Shown: piece after piece, positions 36,345 to 44,772 of the stretch
Layout: each line of letters opens with the position of its first letter
Numbering within the stretch: position 1 is the stretch's first letter
From: Arthrobacter sp. U41
GTDB lineage: Bacteria; Actinomycetota; Actinomycetes; Actinomycetales; Micrococcaceae
Reading direction: 5' to 3'
DNA length: 64,000 nt
NCBI RefSeq assembly: GCF_001750145.1
Contig: NZ_CP015732.1
Location: 3,596,001-3,660,000 of the forward strand
Program-made: the position numbers and the translations under genes
Notes under the pieces: model-generated
What the model saw: only the letters and a program-made list of their open reading frames with translations
What the model was told of the DNA's origin: nothing
Databases searched by the model: none

Positions 36345-36465
36345 GTCCTCTCAGCGCCGGCGAAGTTAGCTGTCGGATTCGGACGAGTGGAATCTCCGGC
36401 CCGCCCCGCAAGCCGTCCCACAGGCGTGGACTCACAGGGCCGGCTTCACCCCAAGGCGCGCTATG
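36345..36465 (-). promoter_or_regulatory. c-di-AMP (ydaO/yuaA) riboswitch, leader of the M23 gene
   Basis: The minus-strand leader reads CGCCTTGGGGTGAAGCCGG near its 5' end, then CGTCCGAATCCGACAGCTAA, and finally CGCCGGCGCTGAGAGGACA just before the start. The core CCGAATCCGACAGCT is identical to that in the riboswitch at 27023-27118. Control of a cell-wall hydrolase by c-di-AMP is expected. Confidence 0.88.
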
Positions 36466-36627
36466 GCGCCGTTTGAGGGTCCTCCGCCCCCGCCAAAAGA
36501 CTGAAAGTTCATGGACCGCCGGCGGGGTTTGGCGAAGCGGCCTCACGCATACCCGTGCGGGGTATGTATTGCGTCAACTCTATCCAGCCTGGCCTCGAAG
36601 TTACAATTCCGTTATCAAAGGATAGCC

Positions 36628-37284
36628 ATGCATAAACCTAGCCTCCCGACACCGTCGGACGCCGCTCCCCTGGCTCCGGAGACAATGCCGGGTTTCTCCC
36701 GGCGCCGTCTGCTGTCCTCAGCTCTTCTGGGCGTCCTGGCCGCCCCGGTTCTTGCAGGATGCGCCTCCGGCGATCCCCTCGCCCAGCAGGCCAAAGCCGG
36801 CGACAACAAGAACTACATCGCCGGGGACGGCTCCGTCACCGAATATGCCGCCGCCGAGCGGAAGCCGCCGGTGGCAGTAACGGGGGAACAGTACGACGGG
36901 ACGGTCGTTAACTCCGGCGACTGGGCCGGAAAGGTGATCGTCCTGAACTTCTGGTACGCCGCAGGCGCCCCGTGCCGGCTCGAAGCGCCCCGGCTGGAAG
37001 CACTCTGGAACGAGTTCAAACCACAGAACGTCCTGTTCTACGGCTTGAACGTCCGCGACGAGGAAGCCGCTGTCGCCTTCGAACGGACCTTCGGAATCAC
37101 CTACCCCAGCATGCAGGACAAAAACGGCGGCATCCTGCTGGCCATGACCCAGTACGTACCACCGCAGGCGGTCCCGTCCACCCTCGTACTCGACAAACAG
37201 GGACGGGTCGCCGCCAGGATCCTGGGCCTGGCCGATCAAAGCATCCTCAAATCCCTCATCACCGGCGCCGTAGCCGGAGGCTAG
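36628..37284 (+). CDS. TlpA-like thioredoxin-fold lipoprotein with a single active-site Cys
   Basis: 218 residues from the ATG at 36628, with AAAGGA upstream. An Arg-rich signal (SRRRLLSSALLGVLAAPVLAGC) ends in a lipobox. The thioredoxin/TlpA fold follows: VIVLNFWYAAGAPCRLEAPRL, later ITYPSMQDKNGGI and a cis-Pro segment QAVPSTLVLD. The canonical WCxxC is replaced by GAPC, so the first redox cysteine is missing. It cannot form the usual disulfide; a single Cys may act as an isomerase-like nucleophile or metal ligand. It is near ccdA, its likely electron source, and the copper-storage gene. Confidence 0.85.
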   Translation: MHKPSLPTPSDAAPLAPETMPGFSRRRLLSSALLGVLAAPVLAGCASGDPLAQQAKAGDNKNYIAGDGSVTEYAAAERKPPVAVTGEQYDGTVVNSGDWAGKVIVLNFWYAAGAPCRLEAPRLEALWNEFKPQNVLFYGLNVRDEEAAVAFERTFGITYPSMQDKNGGILLAMTQYVPPQAVPSTLVLDKQGRVAARILGLADQSILKSLITGAVAGG

Positions 37285-37461
37285 CCAGGAATCGGTTGCC
37301 CCGGATGCCCGGGGCCCAGAAGCGCATCGGCATCGGAAGGCCCTGGTGAAACTGCCCGCGCTGGCGGGCCGTTGGTGTGCAAGGGCGGCAGGGTTACTGT
37401 GGAGGCGGGCAGCCGGCGCCAGCCCGCTGCCCGCCTCACCACCAGCGACAGGAGCAACACC

Positions 37462-37872
37462 ATGAGCCATCACATCGTTGCGATGCTTGACGCCTACCCA
37501 GGGGAGCTTGGTGGAATCGACAAGGACAAGCTCGCCGAATGCATCGCCGCATGCTTTCAATGTGCCCAGGCCTGTACGGCCTGCGCCGACGCCTGCCTGG
37601 GCGAGAGCATGGTCGCCGATCTGACCACGTGCATCCGCACGGATCTGGACTGCGCTGACATCTGTGCCGCGACCGGCAGCATTCTGTCCCGCCGGACCGG
37701 AACCAACGCCGACATCATCCGCACCGTTCTTGAGGCCTGCCGGGCTGCATGCGCCGCCTGCGCCGAGGAATGCGAGAAGCACGCCGGTATGCACGAACAC
37801 TGCAGGATCTGCGCAGAGGCCTGCCGCAGGTGCCAAGCCTCCTGCACAGACCTTCTGGCAGTCCTGGCCTGA
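37462..37872 (+). CDS. four-helix-bundle copper-storage protein (Csp/DUF326)
   Basis: 136 residues from the ATG at 37462 (MSHHIVAMLDAYP), with AGGAG about 7 nt upstream. There is no signal peptide, so the protein is cytosolic (Csp3-like). Eighteen cysteines lie in regular CxxxC spacing on four helices: ECIAACFQCAQACTACADAC, TCIRTDLDCADIC, ACRAACAACAEEC and HCRICAEACRRCQASC. Bacterial Csp3 proteins with this many cysteines bind many Cu(I) ions inside the bundle. It would buffer cytosolic Cu(I) beside CopZ and the HMA proteins. Confidence 0.93.
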   Translation: MSHHIVAMLDAYPGELGGIDKDKLAECIAACFQCAQACTACADACLGESMVADLTTCIRTDLDCADICAATGSILSRRTGTNADIIRTVLEACRAACAACAEECEKHAGMHEHCRICAEACRRCQASCTDLLAVLA

Positions 37873-38115
37873 TCACCAGCGATCCGCGCCGGAGTCCAAA
37901 AGCATGGCAGGCAACGGACACCGCGGGCCTGAACAATGCGCCCACGACAGATCCGGGCGGAAGTTCATCTTCAGTCCGGATAAGGTTACGTGATGCCCGG
38001 CAACGGTCCCGGCATGGCTCCTGAGGTCATTAAGGCTGGCCAGGGACCGGGTAAGGCAACGGGTACGCTCTGTGCGTCCGGCGCAGCCCCTTCAGGCACG
38101 GTGCCGCAGCCGCGT

Positions 38116-38439
38116 CTACTCGGGGCCTGGGCCTGGGCGCTCAGCGTTCACAGCGGGTGAAGCCGGCGCTACCTCTGCGGTGCCGCCTGCTTCTGCGGCG
38201 TCACTGAGCTGCCCGCGGTAGCGGACACGCCGGATTCGCCGCGTCATGGACACCATCAGCAGAATGACGGCGATAACCATGAAGGCCGTCATCACGAAGC
38301 CAAGAAGTCCGGGCGTAATCTGGTCAGCGGTCAGGCCAGTACGCAGCCCCCCATCGCCCGGGGCCGGAGACGGCGACGGCGAAACAGTCAGGACCGTGAG
38401 CCCGCGGACCAGAAACGCTGCCATCAAATTCGCCACCAC
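38116..38439 (-). CDS. small single-helix membrane protein
   Basis: 107 residues (GTG at 38439, or ATG at 38424). A weakly hydrophobic start (MAAFLVRGLTVLTVS), a Pro/Ser linker, one strong helix (GLLGFVMTAFMVIAVILLMV), a basic segment (TRRIRRVRYRG) and an Ala/Pro/Glu-rich tail. This layout is common in actinobacteria; no function is known. Confidence 0.6.
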   Translation of the reverse strand: MVANLMAAFLVRGLTVLTVSPSPSPAPGDGGLRTGLTADQITPGLLGFVMTAFMVIAVILLMVSMTRRIRRVRYRGQLSDAAEAGGTAEVAPASPAVNAERPGPGPE

Positions 38440-38901
38440 GCCAGATTGTCGCCCGTTGCCGGGTCATGACAATGAGCAGGAGCCGGTTGGCGGCGTATGC
38501 GGGTACTTCCAGAGCCGGTGCTCATGACGGAGTGTTTCCTTGTCGGTTGTCGAGACGTGAATCAGGATCCCTGACCCGGCCCGATTTCGTCCTCCGGAGA
38601 GCCGGCGGGTTTGGACTCTGGGACTACTCAAACAATACCGGTCGGTCTGCGCTTGGCCGCTGCCGAAGCCGACGGCGCTACTTCGTTACTTCGTAACTTC
38701 ATCGTAGATACGCGCCCGCGGTTTCAAAGCAGATATGTTTGCGTGTCGGGATACCGTCCGTCCCCGGCGGCGACCGCCGACCCGGAAACGATGGAATGAT
38801 TCCCCCAGCATCCCTCCGGCGTGTCACCCGGCACCATCTGCCGGCCTTACGCAGACGTCCCGTAGTCTCGATCGGGTCCCCTGCTGTGAAGGTCATCAAG
38901 C
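38440..38901. other. intergenic region with short Arg-rich ORFs only
   Basis: No convincing gene. Around 38682-38700 a short repeat/palindrome GTTACTTCGTAAC lies inside CTTCGTTACTTCGTAACTTC. It should also contain the promoters of the flanking divergent genes. Confidence 0.4.
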
Positions 38902-40296
38902 ATGCGTTCCATCTCCGGAGTTGTACCGGCTCCGTCCTCCGTCCCACCGCACGGCCGCCGACGGGTCCGGTTCGCCGCCCGGATCCTGGTGGCCGGTCTG
39001 CTGCTCACTGCCCTGGGCGGCACCGCGGCACAGGCGGAAAACCTGCAGGACACACAGTCGCAGCTGGAGGATCAAGCGGCACAGGTTCAAGAATCTTTGG
39101 AGTTCGTGGACTCGTCGCTCGTTACCACCGCTTCGCAGCTTGCCACCTACCAGGCCCGGATGCCGGCGGCAGAGCAGACGGTCGCCGAAGCGCAGTCCCG
39201 GGTGGCAGCCGCGGCCCGTGAAGTCGATGCATACACTCTGCGCATATCTGCCGCCGAACGGACACTGGCCGACATAGACCGCGAACTGGCTCAAAACCGG
39301 AAGGCGATGGCGGAGAGCCAGAAGATGGTGGGACAGATAGCCGCCGATGCCTACAAGCGCGGAGGCGTACCCCAGGACCTCAGCCTCTTCTTCGGCACCG
39401 GCGACCTCGCAGCAGCCGCGGACACTATCACTCACACCGAACAGGCCCTGAAGGCCCAGAATGCTGCCGCCGCCGGAACCCGGGACAAGAGAGCGGTCGA
39501 CGAGAACTCTCAGAACAGGCTCGCCGCCGTGCGCCAGGAAATTACGAACCTGAAACAGCAGGCCGAGACGGCCTTGAAAGCTGAGCAGGCCGCCCGGGCC
39601 GAAGCCACCGCGGCCAAAAAAGACCTCGATCAGCTGATTATATCGACCGCGGCTACGGCACAAGATCTGGCCGCCAAGAAACCCCGGATCATGGCGGAAC
39701 TGGCGTCCGTCAAAGCCCAGCAGCAGGCCATCGCGGCTCAAATTGCCGAAAATCAGCGCCGTGAACGCGAAGCCTGGCTGGCCGAGCAGGCCGCGAAGAC
39801 GCAGGCCGCCGCCCGGGCCCCGGAGGGGCAGAACCCCGCCCCGCCGCAGACTCCGGCGCCAGGCGACGCTTCCTCGTTCGGGGTCAGCCGCCCATTTGGT
39901 GCGGGAGTTCCGGTTACGTCCGGCTTTGGCTGGCGCGCTACTCCCCCCGGGACGATCGATTTCCTGGGGACCGGCAGCTACCTCCACTCCGGTATAGATT
40001 TCGGGGTTGGCTGCGGCACTCCGGTCTATGCTTCGGCCGCGGGAACGGTCACAACTGCCGGCTGGACCAGCGGCGGTGGCGGATTCACCGTCATGGTTTC
40101 CCACGGCGTGGTCCGAGGTGACGCACTCACCACGATCCTCTACCACAACAGCAGCGTTACCGTATCGACCGGGCAAAGGGTGGACAAGGGCCAACTGATT
40201 GCGTACTCGGGCAGCAGCGGAAATTCCACGGGATGCCATGCTCACTTCGAAACGTGGCTCAATGGATCGCCTGTGGACCCCATGGGCCTTCTCTGA
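38902..40296 (+). CDS. secreted coiled-coil M23 (LytM/EnvC-like) peptidase
   Basis: 464 residues. A signal helix (AARILVAGLLLTALGGTAAQAE) is followed by long Ala/Gln/Glu-rich coiled coils (residues ~50-310) and a Pro-rich linker (NPAPPQTPAPGDAS). The C-terminal LytM domain has zinc ligands in YLHSGIDFGVGCGTP and GCHAHFETWLNG. This is the architecture of secreted division-associated hydrolases and their regulators (NlpD/EnvC/RipA-like). No riboswitch was recognised upstream, unlike the other two cell-wall hydrolases here. Confidence 0.88.
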   Translation: MRSISGVVPAPSSVPPHGRRRVRFAARILVAGLLLTALGGTAAQAENLQDTQSQLEDQAAQVQESLEFVDSSLVTTASQLATYQARMPAAEQTVAEAQSRVAAAAREVDAYTLRISAAERTLADIDRELAQNRKAMAESQKMVGQIAADAYKRGGVPQDLSLFFGTGDLAAAADTITHTEQALKAQNAAAAGTRDKRAVDENSQNRLAAVRQEITNLKQQAETALKAEQAARAEATAAKKDLDQLIISTAATAQDLAAKKPRIMAELASVKAQQQAIAAQIAENQRREREAWLAEQAAKTQAAARAPEGQNPAPPQTPAPGDASSFGVSRPFGAGVPVTSGFGWRATPPGTIDFLGTGSYLHSGIDFGVGCGTPVYASAAGTVTTAGWTSGGGGFTVMVSHGVVRGDALTTILYHNSSVTVSTGQRVDKGQLIAYSGSSGNSTGCHAHFETWLNGSPVDPMGLL

Positions 40297-40452
40297 CCCA
40301 TCCCGGGCGGCACGCAGACGCCAGTGGTCACTCCGCCGATAAATACCGTCTCATGACGGGTTGGAGATGCCGTGCGAGTTCCCCACGCACGCGTCCTGAA
40401 CTCCGAGCACGGCCCTTCTAGAACTGCCGGAGATTTTAGGTTGGAGGGGTGA
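40297..40452. other. intergenic region
   Basis: No gene recognised. With the coding-like remnant that follows it makes up the 336-bp gap upstream of the potassium channel gene. Confidence 0.3.
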
Positions 40453-40611
40453 TACTGCCGGTATGTACAGGACGTGGTTCCTTGGCCTGAGAGCATCAAG
40501 AACTTCCGCTCCTTTCGCCGCGGGATTGAGCATGTGAGCGCGGAGATCGAAGCCGACAATTTCGGTACTGCTTTCCGGGGTTCTTCGCTCTTCGCCTCAC
40601 AAATTCTCTAG
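40453..40611 (+). pseudogene. unidentified C-terminal protein remnant
   Basis: An open frame from after a TGA (40450-40452) to TAG (40609-40611) encodes about 52 residues with natural composition: DVVPWPESIKNFRSFRRGIE, then HVSAEIEADNFGTAFRGSSL. It has no start codon or ribosome-binding site in frame. It looks like the surviving end of a deleted gene; family not recognised. Confidence 0.35.
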
Positions 40612-40632
40612 TTGAATCAGGAGTTGCAGGCC

Positions 40633-41505
40633 ATGGAATGGATCTTCACCCTTCTGGGAATCGGCATCATCGGGCTGGGTGCAAACGACGTGTTCCACAC
40701 TCTCCTGCATCCCAGCGGACAGGGCCGGGTCAGCCGCCTCTGCATTGATACGGTCTGGCGCGTCGCTCACGCTCTGGGCAGCAGGTTCCTCTCGGTCGCA
40801 GGGCCCGCGGCGGTCGTCGCGGTGATTGTGCTGTGGGCGGCCTTGCAGGCGGTGGGCTGGGGGTTGATCTACTTCCCGCATGTTCCACAGGGCTTCGTAT
40901 ACGCCGCCGGGGTGGACGAGTCCCGCTACGGCGATTTCGCGGAAGCCCTGTATTTCTCGGTGGCTGCGCTCAGCACCGTCGGCTTTGGCGACGTGGTCGC
41001 TATCGATCCGTGGATCCGGATGGCATCTCCGCTTGAATCAGTCATTGGCTTCGGCCTATTGACCGCGGCCGTGACGTGGTTCATGCAAATTTTCCCGGCC
41101 CTCGGACGTCGTCGGGGATTGGCTATTCGTCTGTCGCTTCTGGACCGGGCAGGTTACGCCAAAAGCGTCGGCGACGCTGGCCCTGGCGCCACGACCTGGA
41201 CGCTGGAGTCGTTGGCCGTCGACATTGTCCAGATCCGGGTTGACCTGTTGCAGACACCCGAGTCGTATTACTTCCGCGAAACCACACCCGCGACATCGCT
41301 CGGGGTCTGCATCGCCCAGGCCGTGGCCTTGAGCGAGGAGGCCGGACGGTCCGTGGACCCCGGCGTCCGGTTGAGCGGCAGGGTGCTCCGCGAAGCCATC
41401 GAAGACCTAGCCAATCTTCTGCGCGCCGGCTTCCGACTCTCCGGGTCCACGCCGGAGGAGGTCTTCCGCGCCTATGCGGCGGATCACAACTATGACTACA
41501 CCTGA
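40633..41505 (+). CDS. potassium channel family protein
   Basis: 290 residues from the ATG at 40633 (MEWIFTLLG), with GGAG 8 nt upstream. The first half has about four helices and one ion-channel pore loop ending in the selectivity filter STVGFGD, so it is a one-pore channel that would assemble as a tetramer. The C-terminal ~140 residues (from GRRRGLAIRL) are cytosolic and helical, without the RCK/TrkA-N nucleotide motif. Possible role in membrane-potential or osmotic response. Confidence 0.85.
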   Translation: MEWIFTLLGIGIIGLGANDVFHTLLHPSGQGRVSRLCIDTVWRVAHALGSRFLSVAGPAAVVAVIVLWAALQAVGWGLIYFPHVPQGFVYAAGVDESRYGDFAEALYFSVAALSTVGFGDVVAIDPWIRMASPLESVIGFGLLTAAVTWFMQIFPALGRRRGLAIRLSLLDRAGYAKSVGDAGPGATTWTLESLAVDIVQIRVDLLQTPESYYFRETTPATSLGVCIAQAVALSEEAGRSVDPGVRLSGRVLREAIEDLANLLRAGFRLSGSTPEEVFRAYAADHNYDYT

Positions 41506-41563
41506 CCTGATGCCCGCAGCCGTAAGCCCCACGGCACTGCACCGGCGGGATATGGTAAGTCTA

Positions 41564-42238
41564 CTGATGACCCTCACGAAACCCATGAACCCATCCAGGC
41601 TGACGGGGTCGCCGGAGTCGACTTCACCCCCGTCCAGCCCGGTGCCACAACCGAATACCCCGCCTACGAACCCGGCCACGCAGGAACTTTCGCCTATCAC
41701 ACACACCAAACCGCTGAGCAGGAACCACGCTGGGCTGGTCGGGCTGATCGCCATCCTGCCCAAGTAGGTCCCTGCGAATAACAACCCGCAGGCGGACCTC
41801 GCCTTGACCCTGCAACAGTCCAACCCCGCCAACGACGACGGCAAAACCGTCAGCGAAGGCGCCGTAGCAGTACCCAAACCCGACGAGCGGGGCATGTTTC
41901 CGTTCGGTACCATTAACGGCACAACAGGAGACGCCTCCGGCGGTCCGATCAACATCAATCAGGGAGACCTGGTCCGGACCCGCCTCTACAATGCCTCCGG
42001 AATGTCCCACTCGATACACCTCCACGGGATGGACATGACACTCGTGGACATCAACGGCCACCCGACGGAACTGTGCACGGCCGGTGGATATGAAAGTCCC
42101 TGCAGCCCTTACCCCTGGTCGTGCAGCACCTCACGGGAACCCAGCATCAAGACGGACAGGCAGAACACGAGTGTCTTCGTACGCGAGCAGTTCCCACGCA
42201 CTGCAGGGTTCCATCAACTGCGCCGGCCAGGACCGTGA
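41564..42238 (+). pseudogene. multicopper oxidase/cupredoxin pseudogene
   Basis: Pieces of a multicopper oxidase lie in several frames. The first reads THEPIQADGVAGVDFTPVQP, then GHAGTFAYHTHQTAEQEPR, a cupredoxin segment with a copper-ligand HTH. A frame change gives GLVGLIAILPK. From about 41805 a further segment has NINQGDLVRTRLYNASGM and SHSIHLHGMDMTLVDINGHP (an HLHG motif), after which similarity is lost. Stops at 41765 and elsewhere interrupt it. A second, dead copy of an oxidase-type gene, different in sequence from the intact one at 31234. Confidence 0.7.
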
Positions 42239-42289
42239 CCGGCTTCGATCGAGCAGGACTGGACGGAGCGTTTCAGAGTGTGGAGCGGG

Positions 42290-43618
42290 TCATTCAAGTG
42301 CGGAGGGTTGCCCCCGGTCGGCCTCGGCATCCTGATCCCTGTGACGGACGGCCCACCATTGTGCAAGAAAGATCGTCAGGGACAAGGCCGCGGCCACGGC
42401 CAGCATGAGTAGATCCTGGCCTGCCTTGACGATAATGAAGGCGGTCATAACCACAACGTCGAGGACGATAGCGACCACGGGTACCCACCTCCTGGCCCCG
42501 ATGTCCTGGTGCAGATGCCGGATGATGCCAACGTGAACGGCGATGTCCATGCTGATGTACAACAGGGCCCCGAGGGACGCTATCTGGGTCAGGTCGAAGA
42601 AAACGGTGACCAGAATCGCCAGACCGGCCGTGATCAGCAAAGGCTGGTGCTTGATTTTGTCGGGGAGTCCGGGTGCCTGCTTCATCTCTTGGAGCATCGC
42701 ATAGAGTCTGGAGACCGAGTAGATACTGGCCAGAAGACCCGACAACGTCGCCACAACGGCCAGGGCGATAGTCAGCCCCACACCCCACGTACCGAAGAGC
42801 GGCTCCGCGGCCCGGGCCAGGGCGTAGTCCCTGGACTCAATGATCTGCGGGACGCTCAAACTTCCGACAACAGAAACCGTCAGCAGCAGGTAAATCACCG
42901 TGCAAACGGCGAGGGAAATAGTGATCGACCTGCCGATGTTCTTCTTCGGTTCCTTGATGTCACCGCCCTGATTGGTGATGGTGGTGAACCCCTTGTAGGC
43001 AAGGATGCACAAAGTCGTGCCTGCCAGGAACCCGATGAAGCCCTGCTGCGGCGGTTCTCCCGAGCCGCCGCTGAGAGCTGTGCCCAGCGAGGACCACCCC
43101 GCGGCCAGAAGCCCAGCAATCGCCAGCGCAGCGATACCGACGATCTTGGCTACGGCCGTCACGGTCGCGGAACGCTCCACCAAAGTATTACCGAAGATAT
43201 TCACCACGGCAGCCAGAGCTATCGCCGCCACACCCAAGGCCGGCACTAACAGAGCCGATCCCTGCAGGCCGAACGGACGAAGCATGTAGGTGCCAAAGGT
43301 CCGCGCCAGGAGACTTTCCGCGACCACCATCGATACGTACATAAACAGGGAAAACGACCCCGCAATCACACCCGGCCCATACGCGTCCTTGAGCAGCATG
43401 GCGATGCCACCGGAGGAGGGGTTGGCCCCGGAGTACTTCACATACGAGTATGAACTGAACGCCACCACCACAGCGCCGGCGAGGAATGCCGCCGGCACCA
43501 ACCCTCCCGCGAGTCCGGCCACCTGGCCCACCAAGGCAAAAATTCCCGCACCGACCATGACCCCCGTCCCGAGGGAGACAGAACCGGCCAGAGACAACTT
43601 CGTGGAATCATCAGCCAT
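42290..43618 (-). CDS. APC-superfamily amino acid permease
   Basis: 442 residues from the ATG at 43618 (MADDSTKLSLAGSVSLGTGV). Twelve or so helices; the first has the APC signature GTGVMVGAGIFALVGQVAGL, and YKGFTTITNQGGDIKEPKKN is the conserved cytosolic loop. Likely imports or exchanges an amino acid or polyamine by cation coupling; the substrate is unknown. It stands alone, flanked by two pseudogenes. Confidence 0.9.
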   Translation of the reverse strand: MADDSTKLSLAGSVSLGTGVMVGAGIFALVGQVAGLAGGLVPAAFLAGAVVVAFSSYSYVKYSGANPSSGGIAMLLKDAYGPGVIAGSFSLFMYVSMVVAESLLARTFGTYMLRPFGLQGSALLVPALGVAAIALAAVVNIFGNTLVERSATVTAVAKIVGIAALAIAGLLAAGWSSLGTALSGGSGEPPQQGFIGFLAGTTLCILAYKGFTTITNQGGDIKEPKKNIGRSITISLAVCTVIYLLLTVSVVGSLSVPQIIESRDYALARAAEPLFGTWGVGLTIALAVVATLSGLLASIYSVSRLYAMLQEMKQAPGLPDKIKHQPLLITAGLAILVTVFFDLTQIASLGALLYISMDIAVHVGIIRHLHQDIGARRWVPVVAIVLDVVVMTAFIIVKAGQDLLMLAVAAALSLTIFLAQWWAVRHRDQDAEADRGQPSALE

Positions 43619-43739
43619 AATGACGAGTCTAACCAAGACGCGGAAGCGCCCGCCTCCTTTAGCCTAGGCTGACATGAAAATTGCGGTGACGTCGTACCGT
43701 TGACTGGATGACCTGGCAGCTCAGCGTCGTGGAGCTGGT

Positions 43740-44431
43740 CTATCCTCTGTCCTTGGTGATGGCGTCCACCGCCGGGTTGGCTTCGATCCGGGCCGCGACC
43801 TCGCCCGCGTCGGTGCCCTCTTTGATCGTGACGAGGAAGAAGTTGGTGGCTCCGGGAAGCTGGAGGATGCTTTCGGCGTCTTCCTTGGTGGCGAACGCGA
43901 AGGAGAAGCTGAGGATGTATCCGCCCTCGGAATAGCCGGAGACTTTCAGCGTCCTGCCGGCGATCGGGATGGTGTCCCCGATCCGGATGTTTTCGCTGCG
44001 TCCGACCACCCGGTCGATGATGATCTCTCCCTTGTCGGGAACGGATTTGCCTTCGACCACCCGTGCGGGGGCTCCGACGTTTTTCTCCGTGTCGTCGGCG
44101 ATGACGTAAAGGTTGATGTCCTTGCCGTTGTGCGCGAACGCGACGCGGCGGCCGCTGGAAGGCTTGGCGCTGGCGACCCCGGGAACGCCGGTGAGGAAAT
44201 CCTGGACGGTCAGGGGCAGCACGGACGGGGTGTGGAACATGTCGGCGCGCCCGTCTGGGTGATCCAGTAGTCGGCCGGCACGGTGCGGATGTATTCGCCG
44301 ATCTTGTTGCTCCAGCCCTGGTACAGCCCCTGGATGCTCATGACCAGCAGCACGCTGAACGCCACCCCGCCGACGCTGATCAGCAGCCGGGTCTTTTCCT
44401 GGACCAGGTTCTTTACCGCCAGAAACAGCAT
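43740..44431 (-). pseudogene. MacB/FtsX-type ABC transporter permease, frameshifted and C-terminally truncated
   Basis: The N-terminal part (44431 down to about 44235) reads MLFLAVKNLVQEKTRLLISV and IRTVPADYWITQTGA in one frame. The MacB-like periplasmic domain continues in another (MFHTPSVLPLTVQDFLTGVP, GRSENIRIGDTIPIAGRTLK, down to NPAVDAITKDRG), ending at a stop at 43740 before the expected membrane helices. One frameshift near 44240 and loss of the C-terminal half make it non-functional. The cognate ATPase is absent. Confidence 0.75.
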
Positions 44432-44644
44432 GGCCCCAGCTGCCCTGCCATTACAGGCCCTCCTGCGGCAATCAGGGCAGTGAGCAGGGCCTGCGTCCAC
44501 CGCCGGGACGGCCGCCCCGGCGGGAACTTCTGCGGTTGAGGGTGACTGCTCATGCCCTGAGTATCGCCCCCGCCCGGCTAATGCAGTAGCGCCCGACGGC
44601 CCCCGCGTGGGGCGGCGGGCGGCGACGCCCTGTGGCACTGAGCC

Positions 44645-44673
44645 TTGCGGCAGATACCCCCAGGGGGTATAAT
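44645..44673 (+). promoter_or_regulatory. CsoR-type operator/promoter of the second HMA-protein gene
   Basis: ATACCCCCAGGGGGTAT (44654-44670) lies between a -35-like TTGCGG (44645-44650) and a consensus -10 TATAAT (44668-44673), spacing 17 bp. This is the third member of the window's operator family and should respond to copper through CsoR. Confidence 0.85.
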
Positions 44674-44772
44674 TTTGATTGTTGTCAATGACGTGGTTTG
44701 TCCGGTCCCCAGGCCGCTACAGCCGTTCAACCACAACAGCCCTTTTATCCCTCGCTTCGAAGGAAAACTGAC

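Noticed and set aside
38896..40245. 449-codon minus-strand ORF
   Set aside because: Gly/Arg-rich mirror of the coiled-coil M23 peptidase gene; no homology pattern.
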